Origin: Isoetes taiwanensis
Lineage: Eukaryota > Streptophyta > Lycopodiopsida > Isoetales > Isoetaceae
DNA length: 64,000 nucleotides
Reading direction: 5' to 3'
Assembly: GCA_021234155.1 (NCBI GenBank)
Contig: JAJEKV010000788.1
Coordinates: 26,655-90,654, forward strand
The notes under the pieces are model-generated. The model was not told where the DNA came from and did not search any database. It saw only the letters and a list, made by a program, of their open reading frames with translations. This document shows, in pieces, positions 1-10,169 of the stretch (the first letter of the stretch is position 1; each line of letters opens with the position of its first letter). Position numbers and translations under genes: made by a program.

Positions 1-2091
1 TTAGCAGTTAGTTACTTTTGTCATTTTCTAGTGCTCTATTTAGGAGCTTGGACGTCCCTTTCTTTCTCCATCAGCTCTCATACATCTCCTCTCTTCTCCC
101 TACGGTTTGGCCATATTTCTTGTTTCACGTTGCTTCTGAGTCTGGGTAGTTATTTCCGGTCCATCCACGCTTCACACTGCGTGTTATGGCCCCAAAAGCT
201 GGTGGGTTAAAGTTCAGGAAGAGCCATGCATCCGATTCTTGTGAGCAGGTTCCGGCTTGGCTTAAAGCCATGGAAGACAAATTGGCAACGAAGTTTGACA
301 ATCTGAGTGGCCTTCTGGAAAGCAGGTTGCAGGCTAAGATTGATGATCTGGGTAGCACAAAGGCAGAAATTCTTGCGGCCCTGGAGTCCAAGGCTTCATC
401 TCTGCAGGAAGAGTTCCAGCAGAGGAGCAAGAGAGCAAGAGCCCCTCTCTTGAAATATCAGGAAAATATGAAACTGTATGATTGTTTGAATGAGTTGGAA
501 GACTGTTTTCTGGATTTGGAGAGCCACTTGCAGTCGCATGGATCCCTGGACGCAACAGCCAAAGATATCATTTCTAAGAAGAAAAAGATAATCTGCATCA
601 GGGATAGGGAAGGGCCAAGAATTGCAGAGTTCTATGAAATGGGGGATTTTACCCTTTTTGATTTGAAGAACAGCCCAAAAATAGGGTTCGATGGATCTGT
701 GGTCACTCTTTCTTAATCTTTGGCAAGGGGGCCAGACATATCCGGTGATTTGCTATAATCTAACCCATTCTAATAGGTTTTGTCTGCTTTTTTCATCTCT
801 GTTCTCATTTAAGCTACGTAAGAGCTTTCAGATTTCCTGTATTTCGGATTTGCAGAGGATTTAACCCTGTTGATTTGGGAGTCTACCCAAAATGGGGCTT
901 TAAGAATCTGTGTTCTTTTTCATTGTGTTGCTGTAGTTGGATGGAATAAAGTTGTTTCGGCTCTGGAAATGGTTTGGTTCTCAGCTTTTTTTTCTTCGAT
1001 CTTTCTTACTGTCAATCATTCTGTCCCCGGTTTGGCTGTATATTGTTAATGTCCTGTGGTTTATTCTTGATCTACCTTGGCAGCGGGCGATGAATGGCTC
1101 GGAATCATTAGCAAAGAGCCAGCCAAATCCAGGAACCTGTAATAAATCAAGCCCTATTTTTCGTGGCCCATCTGCGCCTTTTCTCTTTCTGACCTCATCT
1201 AACCTACCTAAGGGCTGCATGGGTTCTGCTATTTCGGATTTGCAGACTGGGAACTCCGGATTCAAGCGGGTTAGATGCCGGGATTGTGGGCCGGATCTTC
1301 AGACCTGTGCAAAGACCTAACTTTCCTGTTTTGGTTTTTTCTTTCGTAAGTTTCTTTGTTTGCTTTAACTAACCCTAACGTTTTCTTGCCTTCATATTTT
1401 AAGACTCATTGAATCCATATGTTATGTTAATAATTTGAAGATAGGTTAATAATTCAATTAACCCTAACGATTTTCTTGCCTTCATATGTTATTACATTTT
1501 TTACATTCTCATATCTTATTCACTATTTACATATACTTTCATCCATTGCATTCTATCATGTCACATTATATATTTCACATTTTACACATTCATACTTATA
1601 TCTAGATTACTTATTATATAATGGCATGAACGGGCATTTAAATCAATGCAAGTGATCTAACGGGATGTGGCCATTATTTGGCAAGTGCTTTATGGACCGT
1701 TATAATGGGTTTACTGTTGGTAGTATAAGATCATGGCTCGAACGGTGTTTTTCATGTCTTCATATGGTTGCTTGTTGTGTGGAAGTAGGCAGTATGGTTT
1801 GTTTCACTTTGAGCGTTGTGTCTCCCAACCTTATGTCCAAATTGCATCTAGGGTATTTTTTGCCCATTTCTCTATACCATTCTTGATCATGTGTTCATGT
1901 TCACTAAGAGTTCGTTTCCTTTGGGATTTCTGATAAGTATGTGGCTTTCTGTGGTACCCTATGTTTTAGGCATCCTCCATTGCTTATGAACAACTGCTAG
2001 CTGATTGCGCTGGGCCCGAGCTTAATGGATCGCATTGGTCTGCCTCTTCTTCAGCATTCTTATCTGTGTTTGCCCATAGTAGTTCTAGACA
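1..2091 (+). mobile_element. LTR-like element A (left end outside window)
   Basis: Positions 1-113 match 2147-2253 of the neighbouring element almost base for base: the TATTTAGGAG-like box, then a pyrimidine-rich stretch ending CTACGGTTTGGCC. Positions 2047-2091 match 2796-2839, both ending TGCCCATAGTAGTTCTAGA. Between these shared ends the two elements are unrelated. The shared left block looks like an LTR promoter plus transcript start, and the shared right block like an LTR end. I infer a retroelement-derived unit whose interior was replaced or captured. The interior holds a coiled-coil ORF (186-716) and a 30-bp motif starting AACCCTAACG twice, near 1370 and 1458. Nothing else in 717-2046 is recognisable as a gene. 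Confidence 0.4.
186..716 (+). CDS. Hypothetical 176-aa coiled-coil protein inside LTR-like element A
   Basis: This is an uninterrupted 176-codon ORF whose ATG lies about 70 bases after the promoter-like block shared with element B. Residues about 25-95 are rich in Leu, Glu, Lys and Ala with heptad-like spacing (AWLKAMEDKLATKFDNL and following), which predicts a coiled coil. A basic patch (RSKRAR) follows at about 82-87, and the C-terminal third is mixed charged and hydrophobic. I do not recognise the family. The position, directly behind an LTR-like promoter in a repeat-rich area, suggests a transposon-borne ORF, either a Gag-like or ORF1-like oligomerising protein or a captured host fragment. 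No zinc knuckle or enzyme motif is visible. Confidence 0.35.
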   Translation: MAPKAGGLKFRKSHASDSCEQVPAWLKAMEDKLATKFDNLSGLLESRLQAKIDDLGSTKAEILAALESKASSLQEEFQQRSKRARAPLLKYQENMKLYDCLNELEDCFLDLESHLQSHGSLDATAKDIISKKKKIICIRDREGPRIAEFYEMGDFTLFDLKNSPKIGFDGSVVTLS

Positions 2092-2130
2092 TGAGGTTTT
2101 CCTTCGTTTCATCGAATAGAAGGAAAACAA

Positions 2131-2839
2131 GGTTCTAGAACTACTAGGCAGTTAGCACTTTTGTCATTTTCTAGTGCTCTATTTAGGAGCTTGGACGTCC
2201 CTTTCTTTCTCCATCAGCTCTCATACATCTCCTCTCTTCTCCCTACGGTTTGGCCCCCCATAGCCCTTCTCCTTCTTTTTTGTGAACTAACACTTTGTTG
2301 AAGGCTTGGTGCCTAGTTTGAGGCCTAGTGCCTAGTTGGAGGCCTTGTGCCTGGTTGAGGCCGGTGTGCCTAGTGGAGGGCTTGGTGCCTAGTTGGAAGC
2401 CTTGGTGGCTGGTGGCCTTGGTGGCTTTTTGTTTCATTTTTCTTGTGTTTGCAGGAAATAGTTCGTGTGTGCTTTTCCTTTAGCAGGGCTTTTGGACGAA
2501 AGGTTTCGGTTTTGGACTTAAGATTGAGACCATTAGAGAAGGAAGCGCAAGCATGTTTCGTCTTTGGCAACATCATTGCTTTATTGTATTTTTTACCCGA
2601 CAAGGCTGGTCAGCATGAGGATACAAAGATCTATTATGTTTTTGGACCTAGCATTGGTTAGTGATCCCATTATTGTCAGGGTTTTTCCTCGAAAACCCGA
2701 AAGGGCGAGGTTTTTTAATCCCGGCCATAATGGTTTCACTAGCTTGCTATCAGTATGTACTTGTTTTGGTTATCAAGGAGATGCCCGGGAATAAGTTTCA
2801 GCATTCTTGTCTGTGTTTGCCCATAGTAGTTCTAGAACA
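2131..2839 (+). mobile_element. LTR-like element B, 709 bp, inserted in LINE-A
   Basis: The left end GTTCTAGAACTACTAGGCA and the right end TGCCCATAGTAGTTCTAGAAC are inverted copies apart from small indels. The right end finishes in CA, as LTRs do. A purine-rich stretch (GAATAGAAGGAAAACAAGG, 2114-2132) lies just left, where a polypurine tract precedes a 3' LTR. Its right edge abuts the LINE-A endonuclease ORF at 2840, which is cut off there, so this element disrupts the LINE. No matching target-site copy is visible on the left inside the window. It contains a short GT-rich minisatellite and no credible gene. It could be a solo or 3' LTR or a small terminal-inverted-repeat element. Confidence 0.5.
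2301..2425 (+). repeat. GT-rich degenerate minisatellite, unit about 20 bp
   Basis: About six imperfect copies of a unit close to GGCTTGGTGCCTAGTTGGA are arranged head to tail inside LTR-like element B. Units vary by small substitutions and length changes. Confidence 0.65.
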
Positions 2840-3927
2840 TTAATATACTTGCACTTACTTCTCACTGCCAAACTCTTTGCCTCTGCTTCCTCTATTTGTT
2901 TAACTTTAATCTCCAACTCTGATTCCTTATCCTGCCAAGTCTGGTTGTCTTTGTCTTGGAATAGCTGTCTCCTGATTTCCCTCATGGCCTCATACACTTC
3001 CTGTTTTTCTTTCTTCCTCTTTAGATTCCATTGTTTTCCCCATTCCTTGATCCAGCATTTAATCTTCTTCATTTTTTTAACAAATGAGTTCATGGATTCT
3101 GTGAGGGGGACTCTGGGGAGCTGTTTATAGAATTCTAGAAATTCCTCACAGAATTGTTTGTTATGTAACAATCCTGTGTTAAACTTGAATGAAGTATTTA
3201 TTCCCCATTTCTGAGAGGATACCACATTTCCCAAAAATTGGGGATAATGGTCCGAGATTGAATTCCCCACATCACATGATGTGAAGAGATTGTCCCAATC
3301 CTGCAAGTCATTATTACACAAATAGAATCTGTCTAGCAGACAGTATGTCCTTTGATCTCCCTTCCTTTTATTGCTCCAAGAATATTGATAAGAGGAAGAA
3401 GGGGGGATATAGATAAAATTAGTCATCAACTTGTCCCATGCCAATCTTTCTCCCTTGGACATATTGATCTGTTTCCCCAGTTTTTGATCCCAGACTGGGG
3501 TGTTGTTAAAGTCACCTGCCATGAGCCAATTCTTGATGTGATGAGCTTGGATCCATGTGTTTATTTGCTTCCACTGTTCCTCTCTTTCAGCAGGACCTGT
3601 TGAAGCATATACATTGATTATTCCAATGATATTCTTCCCTTTTTTCAAAACTGCCATAGTCCATCTTCCACTACTATGTTTATATCTTTCCAAGCAGTCA
3701 AATCCTTTCCAAACCATGCAAATCCCTCCTTTTGTACCATCTGCTGGAGCCCATATCGAATCCCCATTTGGTATGATCCATTTCCCCAAGTTTGATGCTT
3801 CAAATTCGGGTAATCTGTGTTCCTGTAGCAGTATAATATCTGATTTCATGTCTCTTAGAGCAATTAAAGCCCTTTTCCTTTTCAGAGGACCTTTGATTCC
3901 TCTCAAATTCCATGTTGTGATCCTCAT
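2840..3927 (-). CDS. LINE-A ORF2, apurinic-like endonuclease domain (truncated before RT)
   Basis: The ORF opens with MRITTWNLRGI and carries the landmarks of LINE endonucleases of the exonuclease-endonuclease-phosphatase fold in order: the Asn in TWNLRG (residues 5-10), the catalytic Glu in LLQEHRLP (about 34-41), AGDFNNTP (about 136-143), LDRFY (about 198-202) and SDHYP (about 226-230). This enzyme nicks target DNA so that the RNA can be reverse transcribed in place. The domain is unbroken over about 360 codons, so the copy decayed little before element B cut it at 2840. The final about 20 codons of the open frame, left of 2840, come from element B. The start codon overlaps the ORF1 stop. 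Confidence 0.88.
3924..3927 (-). promoter_or_regulatory. ATGA stop-start overlap between LINE-A ORF1 and ORF2
   Basis: On the minus strand the bases read ATGA. ATG opens ORF2 and the overlapping TGA closes ORF1. This arrangement is used by several LINEs and viruses for termination-coupled reinitiation; its use here is inferred. Confidence 0.6.
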
Positions 3928-4256
3928 TGAGCAAAAAGTTTCTTTCTGCCTTGGCTCCTTAGGTTCAGAGCTGGACTATTTTCTGAGAAATGTACCACTT
4001 TGGATCCTTTTTTCTTGGTGTGAGGAGTGTAGAACTTATCACCATCCATCTCCAGTCCCTTGATGTGTTGATTTCCATTGATTTCAGCCAAAATCTCTCT
4101 AGATGGGCTTACTGGCCTATTGCTTTGATCATGTTCAATTACCAGGCCATCTATTATGATTTTATCCTTTGGACTTAATGGTCTATTCTGTTGAATTCCC
4201 AGGCCATCTATCCAAGGTTGCCCAGGTGGACTTGTTGGTCTATTCCCATTGGTTCC

Positions 4257-4261
4257 CAGGC
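4257..4261. repeat. Target-site duplication of the gypsy element, left copy
   Basis: The sequence CAGGC directly precedes the TGTGACG start of the left LTR. The right copy at 17285-17289 is AAGGC, one mismatch. A 5-bp duplication is normal for Ty3/gypsy integration. Confidence 0.6.
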
Positions 4262-5768
4262 TGTGACGTCCCCTACTCGTATATGATGCCCGCACCGTAT
4301 ACAAACAGGAGTTCATCCCCCATACCAGCTCCATTGCTGATACAGGGCCCTCCACATATCACTGTGACCGTCTGAAGTCCCCAGTGGGAAGAATGAAGGG
4401 GTCATTTTACCCCGTCTCCCTCAGGGCCTACCTAGCTGCGGAAGCGTAAACATACACGTCAGTAACATACATCACATATCCACCTCGAAGGGTGGCACAT
4501 CAACATCTGCATAGACACAGATCAGCACAATACAAGTGGGATCCTACCCAAGTCTCAGACACAGGGATGGACTGACAAGCTTGGGTCTCCGTGAGTTCGC
4601 TGTGCACGGAATCATGACAATGGAATTGGTGGCATAAGAACATGGCATTGGGTTGTCCACACCATCGCCCCCCCCGTGCACACTTTGCGAGTAGGTTGAA
4701 AAGTGTTGGAACCCGGATCAGTAGGCCCGGGTGCATAGCCAAAGGGGCTACTCCTCGGTTACATCTCCCCAGCCCGATGGGGCGGTAGGGATCACTCCCA
4801 CCCGAGGTCTACATGTGACCCAAGGTGACTAGAGGGCCACCGCCCTTATTCGACTTAACCCACCGGAAGGTGAACCCCACCCCACCGGTGTCGAGCCCAT
4901 GCCTTGCCCACACTCGGTGGCAAGCCGGTGAGACCTAGTCACTCTGGATCCCCCAGGGCCTTACACACCGGAGGGATCGGTCAAGGGTCGTAACACCTAA
5001 CCTCGCTTCGAGCGATGCCCGGGTCCCTTCACCCACAACCAGGTGTGGTTCTTGTGCACAGGCCGAATTCTAGTAATGCACTAAGAGGGCTAACTAGGAG
5101 CATCATCTACTTAAGCTTTAAGTCTCTACCCCCCTTCCCAATACAATGAGTTCACAGAATCCATCCGTCCATCATATCAACATAATAAATAATAAAGAAC
5201 TAATCTATCTCATAGAGTTAGGTTCTTTAGTTAAGTCAATCTCGGGATCTACTTGGCTGTTAGGGGTGATCTAATAGGCTAAACCTACTGATTCGAAGGC
5301 TAGAGTAAGGTTTATGCTATTTGATCGACCAAATACCTGATCCCTGGTTCACTCCTCTTGATCCGAAGGCGTCCATGTCCTTGTTCTGCTTCGGAATGCG
5401 GTCGGAGGGATGATCTGACTAGCTGGGGCGCACAGGCAGATCGTGGGAGTCGGAATTGACTCCTCAGGCGCGCGAATCGGAGCTCGGAAGGTCTGTGGCC
5501 GAAAAGGGAATGTTAGGGTTTGATGCCTTATGTAGGCTATCAGTTAGGTTTTAGGGTTTCCATGACCCTTGGTCTACCTTTAATGGGTTAAAGGTCTAAA
5601 GGTGCGCAGATTGCTAAGTGGCGCACCATTGCAAGTTGCCCCCTAGGGCGCCCTTTGCTTAGGTATGTGTCGGCGACACGCCGACTAGACGGGCGCGGTA
5701 CGCGGCGCTGTGGCCGGCGCAAGATGCGGTATACGCCTTGAGACCGTGATATCGCATCGAACGCCACA
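4262..5768 (-). repeat. 3' LTR of the gypsy chromovirus
   Basis: It begins TGTGACGTCCCC and ends GCCACA on the plus strand and aligns along its whole length with 15768-17284. Long stretches are identical (for example 5040-5260 against 16560-16780); differences are a few percent, clustered and partly at CpG sites. It contains AAACCCTAA telo-box motifs on the minus strand near 5515 and 5550. Confidence 0.93.
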
Positions 5769-5781
5769 TTCTCCCCACCTT
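5769..5781 (-). other. Polypurine tract of the gypsy element
   Basis: The minus strand reads AAGGTGGGGAGAA directly next to the start of the 3' LTR, the position from which plus-strand DNA synthesis is primed in LTR retroelements. Confidence 0.8.
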
Positions 5782-5809
5782 GAATTGATGTCGCCGCAAA
5801 GATCGCGGG

Positions 5810-5822
5810 TTCTCCCCACCTT
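5810..5822 (-). other. Second copy of the polypurine tract
   Basis: The same 13 bases, AAGGTGGGGAGAA on the minus strand, recur 41 bases upstream of the first tract in the sense direction. It could act as an auxiliary priming site or be a local duplication. Confidence 0.6.
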
Positions 5823-5892
5823 GGGATCTGCTTATCCTGCAATCAACCTCATGCATACGATATACTTATTATTACATTTATACATTTAATAG

Positions 5893-5910
5893 AATTACCT
5901 TAAGGTAATT
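5893..5910. repeat. Perfect 18-bp palindrome
   Basis: AATTACCTTAAGGTAATT is identical on both strands. It lies in the AT-rich spacer between the chromodomain and the PPT of the gypsy element. No function is assigned. Confidence 0.7.
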
Positions 5911-6542
5911 TTTTACAGGACGTTATTGAACTATTATTCAATCAAATGCTTAATTATTCGCATGTTATTACAACGATTACTCAAATTTTATTATATATAC
6001 TATTATTCTTCGAGGTACTTCTTTATTCCTTGCAACACTTTAGACAAGATTGTGTTGCAAGTCTTCGTAGTCCGACCTCCTAGCCCTCCGGAGCGCTCCG
6101 ATTGGCCTGCAGGTCACACTACGTTAGTACCATATTTAATTATTTATAAAGTTTTGGTTATATGGTGACCACCCCACCTATCTACATGGATGCATGGCTA
6201 ATCTCCGGCATTAGGAAGAGGGTGATTCTTCCATTATGGCCGTGGCAGACAGTGCCTATATGCCTATATGCCACTCATGCCTACACCTTTAGTTGCCCAA
6301 TGGAGGATAGGTCCTTCGTATATGGGGCGTGAAGGCCGATTACTCCTATCAAAACATATATGGGGCTAGAGGTGCTTTTCCTATCAATGCATTCCTTAAT
6401 GACCTCCTTTCTTCGAGGTCGTCTACTTCCGTGGGGGACAGTAGACTTTCCAAGCGCACCGCCGTCATGCCTACATTGACATTACACCCCGCCCTAGAGA
6501 TCACCGTAGTAATCTCATCATCGTTTACAACGCATGCAACCC

Positions 6543-6836
6543 TTACCTCATAGGTTGCATGCGTGGATTATACCTAACTAGGCAAGTTGTTAATCTACAC
6601 AAATCGACATGCCCGAGCCGATTTCTTGAGGAGATGTTTTGCCGCCCCATTGCTCCATAAACCGTGGGTACTTTTTTCCGGTCTCTTTTAAGTACCCATG
6701 TTGCGTCTTCCACCGGCAAGTGCTTCCACTTGACCAAGTATTGGAGGAACTCCGATCTCCTTGTTTTCTTGAATGCTTTATCAAGAATTATCTCCGGAAC
6801 TATTTCCAACCGCTGCTCCTCTGTCATTTCCAACAT
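6543..6836 (-). CDS. Chromodomain at the integrase C-terminus
   Basis: The translation holds VPEIILD, then TRRSEFLQYLVKWKHLP, then VEDATWV, which is the chromodomain signature of plant chromoviruses (YLVKWK..P...ATW). Chromodomains steer integration by contacting chromatin, classically the methylated H3 tail. Of the three aromatic cage positions seen in HP1, the Trp of VKWK is present. The position after it is Leu rather than an aromatic, and the N-terminal aromatic is not evident. This fits the group II chromodomains of plant elements, for which simple H3K9me reading is uncertain. The domain proper is about 6690-6810; the codons after TWV look frame-shifted. It is the last coding part before the spacer and 3' LTR. 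Confidence 0.85.
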   Translation of the reverse strand: MLEMTEEQRLEIVPEIILDKAFKKTRRSEFLQYLVKWKHLPVEDATWVLKRDRKKVPTVYGAMGRQNISSRNRLGHVDLCRLTTCLVRYNPRMQPMR

Positions 6837-7077
6837 CGTTGGGGTGTCCAGATTTCATCGGGTTGGGAGTGTGCTTCTTCAAAAAACTCACGTGGAAGAC
6901 TTTGTGGATCTTTAAGTGTCTTTGGCAAGTCTAATCAGAGGGATTGGTTACCCACTCTCTTGACTATTTTGAATGGTCCAGCCCACCTTGGAGCAAGTTT
7001 CTTGCAATTCCTCGGCGCGAGCCAGCCGCTTCACCTTGATCTTGAGCCACACATTGTCGCCAACTTCAAACCGCCGA

Positions 7078-8600
7078 CTATTCGATGCTTGTCGGCGATG
7101 CTCTTTTGACGACTCCTTTGCTGCTAGGAGATATCCCCGTACTTCTTCTACGAAGCCGCGATGTCGCCAAAGATTTGTTGGGAGACTTCCACTTTTGACA
7201 CGGGATTGTGCCAAGTGTCCGAGTTAGGCATTGGTAGCCGAAGTTGATCATGAACGGTGACATTTGGGATGATTCTTGCTTGGTGCTATTATACGCAAAC
7301 TCCACCAAGTGAATAAATTCCTCCCACATACCTTGCTTGTTCCGGACATAGTTTCGAGCATGTCTTTCGTAATTCTATTGACACGCTCTGTTTGCCCATC
7401 CGTCTGCGTGGATGATAGGTCGTGCTCATGGATAGCTTCGTTCCAATCGTTGTGAAGAGATCCCGCGGTAAGCCGATGAACTTCGGATCTCTCGCCGGAG
7501 ATAATTTCCCTTGGCATGCCATGAAGTCTGAAAATCTCTTTGGTGAAGAGTTTTGCCGCGTGTCCATAGCCGTGTCCGTGGTCCCGCAAGGCACAAAATG
7601 GGCCATCTTCGACAACTTGTCGACTACCACCATCAAAGCATCCTTATCTCTTTACCGTTCTTGGCAATCCTGTTATAAAATCCATATCGACGACCTCCCA
7701 CTTAGCGTTTGGTACCGCTAATGGTTCCAAAGCACCTGGAATCGGGTTGTTCTCGCCTTCGCTTTCGGGCATAGTCGACACTCCTTGATGTGGCGAGCTA
7801 TCCGCTTTCTTCATTCCCGGCCAATAGTAGCTGCTACGCACTTTGAAATATGTCTTCACGAATCCTCGCATGGCCAGCTATTGGGTTGTTGTGGGTGTCG
7901 TGGAGGATCAACTTTCTTACTCCGGATGATTCCTAAGACGCACAACTTGTTCTTATAGTATAGGAGGTTACCTTCCTTTTTAAAGTTTTTTTGAAGGTTT
8001 CCCTCTCCTTGTCCGTTCTCGCTTCCTTGGACAAGCTTGCCCATACTTCTTTGAAGTCTTCATCCGTTGGCAAGGTTTCTTCTATCTTTTTTCCCAAATC
8101 GCTGAAGAGCGCCGAGATTGCATTGCAAGGTGCACTCACGGTTGTCGGTGGATGTCTTGAAAGCGATCCGCTACCACATTAAGCTTCCGGGTTTGTAGAG
8201 TATCTCAAAGTCGTACTCCTCAAGAAATTCCATCCACCTTTCTCGGGCTTCAGTTGAGATGTGGTTGCGTGAATATGTATTGGAGGCTCGGTGATCGGTG
8301 TCCAACTGGAATTTCCTCCCTAAGAGGTAATGCCTCCGTGATTCTCAATGCCCGATTAACCGCTAGCAGCTCTTGATCATGCTGCCGGGTAACGCTGGCG
8401 TCAAGGCCGTTCATTTTCCTTGAGTCATGCGCTATTACCCGCTTCTTCTTGCATCAGCAGCGCACTGTGGCTATCTTGCTTGCATCCGTTGCCACTAACT
8501 TATCCTTCTCCGGTCGGCAGGGTCAAGACGGGCGGTTGTTAAGGCTTCCTTCAACAACTCAAATCCCGCTTGGGCCTTCTTGAGCCAATGGTGCGCCTAA
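7078..8600 (-). pseudogene. gypsy RNase H and integrase region, frames broken
   Basis: Fragments in several minus-strand frames line up with pol. An RNase H segment with ATDA-like residues lies near 8480-8600. The zinc-binding region near 7800-7900 contains SYYWPGM. The integrase core has WEVVDMDFITGLP near 7660-7690 (first catalytic Asp), VVVDKLSKMAHFVP near 7590-7635, and the remains of the second catalytic segment near 7480-7510, where Gly-Glu or Arg-Asp-Pro is read depending on frame. FAYNSTKQ with SPF follows near 7255-7300, typical of the end of the core. No frame stays open across the domain, so this copy cannot make a full integrase without correction. Confidence 0.8.
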
Positions 8601-8621
8601 TTTTGACTTTTCTCGCCTTTG

Positions 8622-10167
8622 TTAAGTCCGTCGATTGGGGCTGCTATCTTTGTGAAGTTCTTCACGAACTTCTGTAATACCGCTAGGCCAAGGAAACCGA
8701 CCTCGTGGACGTTCTTTGGTGCCGCCATTGGATTCTTGCTTCAATTTTGGCGGGTCTGCCGAGATTCCTTCGCTGAAATCACATGACCGAGGTATTCCAC
8801 CTTCTCTCGTTGATGGCGGCGACACTTCGACAACTTGGCATACAACCGATGCCTCCTCAACTTCTCGAGCACCTTCCTCGACGCGGCCGAGCATGCTCTT
8901 TTGAATGGATTTATCAGACACTGAGAATCGTCGTCGAAGAATACTATGACAAAGGTGTCTAAGTATTCTCGGAAGATGTCGTTCATGAGTCTCATGAACG
9001 AAGCCGGGCGTTGGATAGTCCAAATGGCATTACGGTGAACTCATAATGCCCATACCGGGTCCCGAAAGCCGCTTTTGTGGATGTCCTCCTCTTTTATTCT
9101 CGATCCGGTGATAACCTGACTTTTAGGCTTCCATTTTGGAGAAGACCTTTGCCCTTGGAGCTGATCCATCAAGTCGCCCCGATCCGGGAAGTGCGTGCAT
9201 TTGTTCTTGATGGTGTGCTTGTTCAACTGTCTGCGTAATCTATGCACATCCTCAAGCTTCCATCCTTCTTCTTGACAAAGAGGATGGGTGCCCCAAATGG
9301 TGAGACACTAGGCCCGGGATGAAGCCTAGATTGAGCAATTCTTGTAGCCGCTTCTTGACTCCGGTGAGTTCATGTGTGGTCATTCTATATGGGGCCTTGC
9401 TCGTCGGCTTGGTCCCTAGCTCGAGTGCTATCTCACACTCTACTCCCCTGTAAGGAGGAAGTTTCTCGATCTCATCTGGAAAGATATCGTGGAACTCCGT
9501 AATCAAGTTGGCGATTGGCTTGGGTAACTTGCCGAGCGCCTTGTCTTCCTTGCTTTCTTCCGACTCTTGTTCCTCAATCTCGAGTTTGAAGATGTATGCT
9601 ACCTTCTCGCTCCTTATAGATTTGAGCAGCTTCTTAACGGACATACATTGCATGATGGGGGTAACTTCTTTACCTGTGATCTCAATGGCTTTTCCGTCGG
9701 GCGTTGGGAAGGTCACCTTCCGCTTCCCACAATCGATGATGGCGCCTGCTGGCCCAAGGTACTCCATTCCAACAATCAAGTCGTATTTGCCAATGCCCAT
9801 TACTTCTGCCCCCATCTGGATATTAATCCCTGGCAAGTCAATGTCAAAGTTGATTCTCTTCCCAGTTGTATGTCTTATCAGCTTTAAAACGCAAGATTAC
9901 GGCCTTGGTTTGGACTTTAGGGGGTTTGTTTCATCATTTCAACCATCCTTGGGGATGGGTTATGGCTACTTAGGAGTCTATCAAGACTATGAAGGATTTG
10001 GCCTTTGCCTTCCCTACTGTGGTGATTACCTTATACTGGGTCTCTGCCTGTTCTGTATCTATAGCAGCGAAGATGTGGCACTCACCCTGAATGTAATCGT
10101 GTGCCTCCTCGCCGTCCTCGTCTGACGGAGTGTCCCATCTCCCCAACTTTGCTAGCGCTGAGCTCAT
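8622..10167 (-). pseudogene. gypsy protease and reverse transcriptase, frames broken
   Basis: In sense order: VLIDS at about 9975, the retroviral-type protease active site, where the expected Gly is lost at a frame break followed by a stop. Then KYDLIVGMEYLGPAGAIIDC (about 9740-9800), the second half of the protease. Then the RT entry region IFPDEIEKLPPYRG and KAPYRMT, with PSSL near 9270. Then LNKHTIKNK near 9200, [22 protein letters not shown] near 8930-8995 (catalytic Asp-Asp), and LYAKLSKC and VEYLGHVIS near 8790-8840. Block 9252-9836 stays open for 194 codons; the rest is split by indels. Confidence 0.85.
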
Positions 10168-10169
10168 AA

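Larger units (their letters stand above)
2840..4261 (-). mobile_element. LINE-A, 3' half (end of ORF1 plus endonuclease of ORF2)
   Basis: This is the downstream part of a plant L1-type LINE read on the minus strand. It continues the piece at 17285-19140 and was separated from it by insertion of the gypsy element at 4262-17284. The ORF1 sequence on both sides carries the same low-complexity motif family (NRPISP / GLEI-like repeats), which confirms the join. The element is truncated at 2840 by LTR-like element B, so the reverse transcriptase domain is absent here. Confidence 0.85.
3924..4261 (-). pseudogene. LINE-A ORF1, C-terminal part
   Basis: This is the C-terminal end of ORF1, about 112 codons, ending KKLFAQ at the ATGA overlap. 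It consists of short repeated modules containing NRPTSP, NRPLSP and NRPVSP with IDGL or GLEI neighbours, followed by a basic end. The open frame extends right to 4355, but those extra codons come from the gypsy LTR inserted at 4262. The matching upstream part, at 17303-17803, has the same kind of modules (NRLISP, DPISP). The function of this tail is unknown; in plant L1 elements the region after the zinc knuckle is variable. Confidence 0.7.

Noticed and set aside
937-1320. 127-codon plus-strand ORF with a hydrophobic start
   Set aside because: No domain, an equally long ORF on the other strand and no supporting context; treated as chance.
4500-4742. ORFs inside the LTRs (also 16069-16254)
   Set aside because: The corresponding frames differ between the two LTRs and are short; they are chance ORFs in regulatory sequence.
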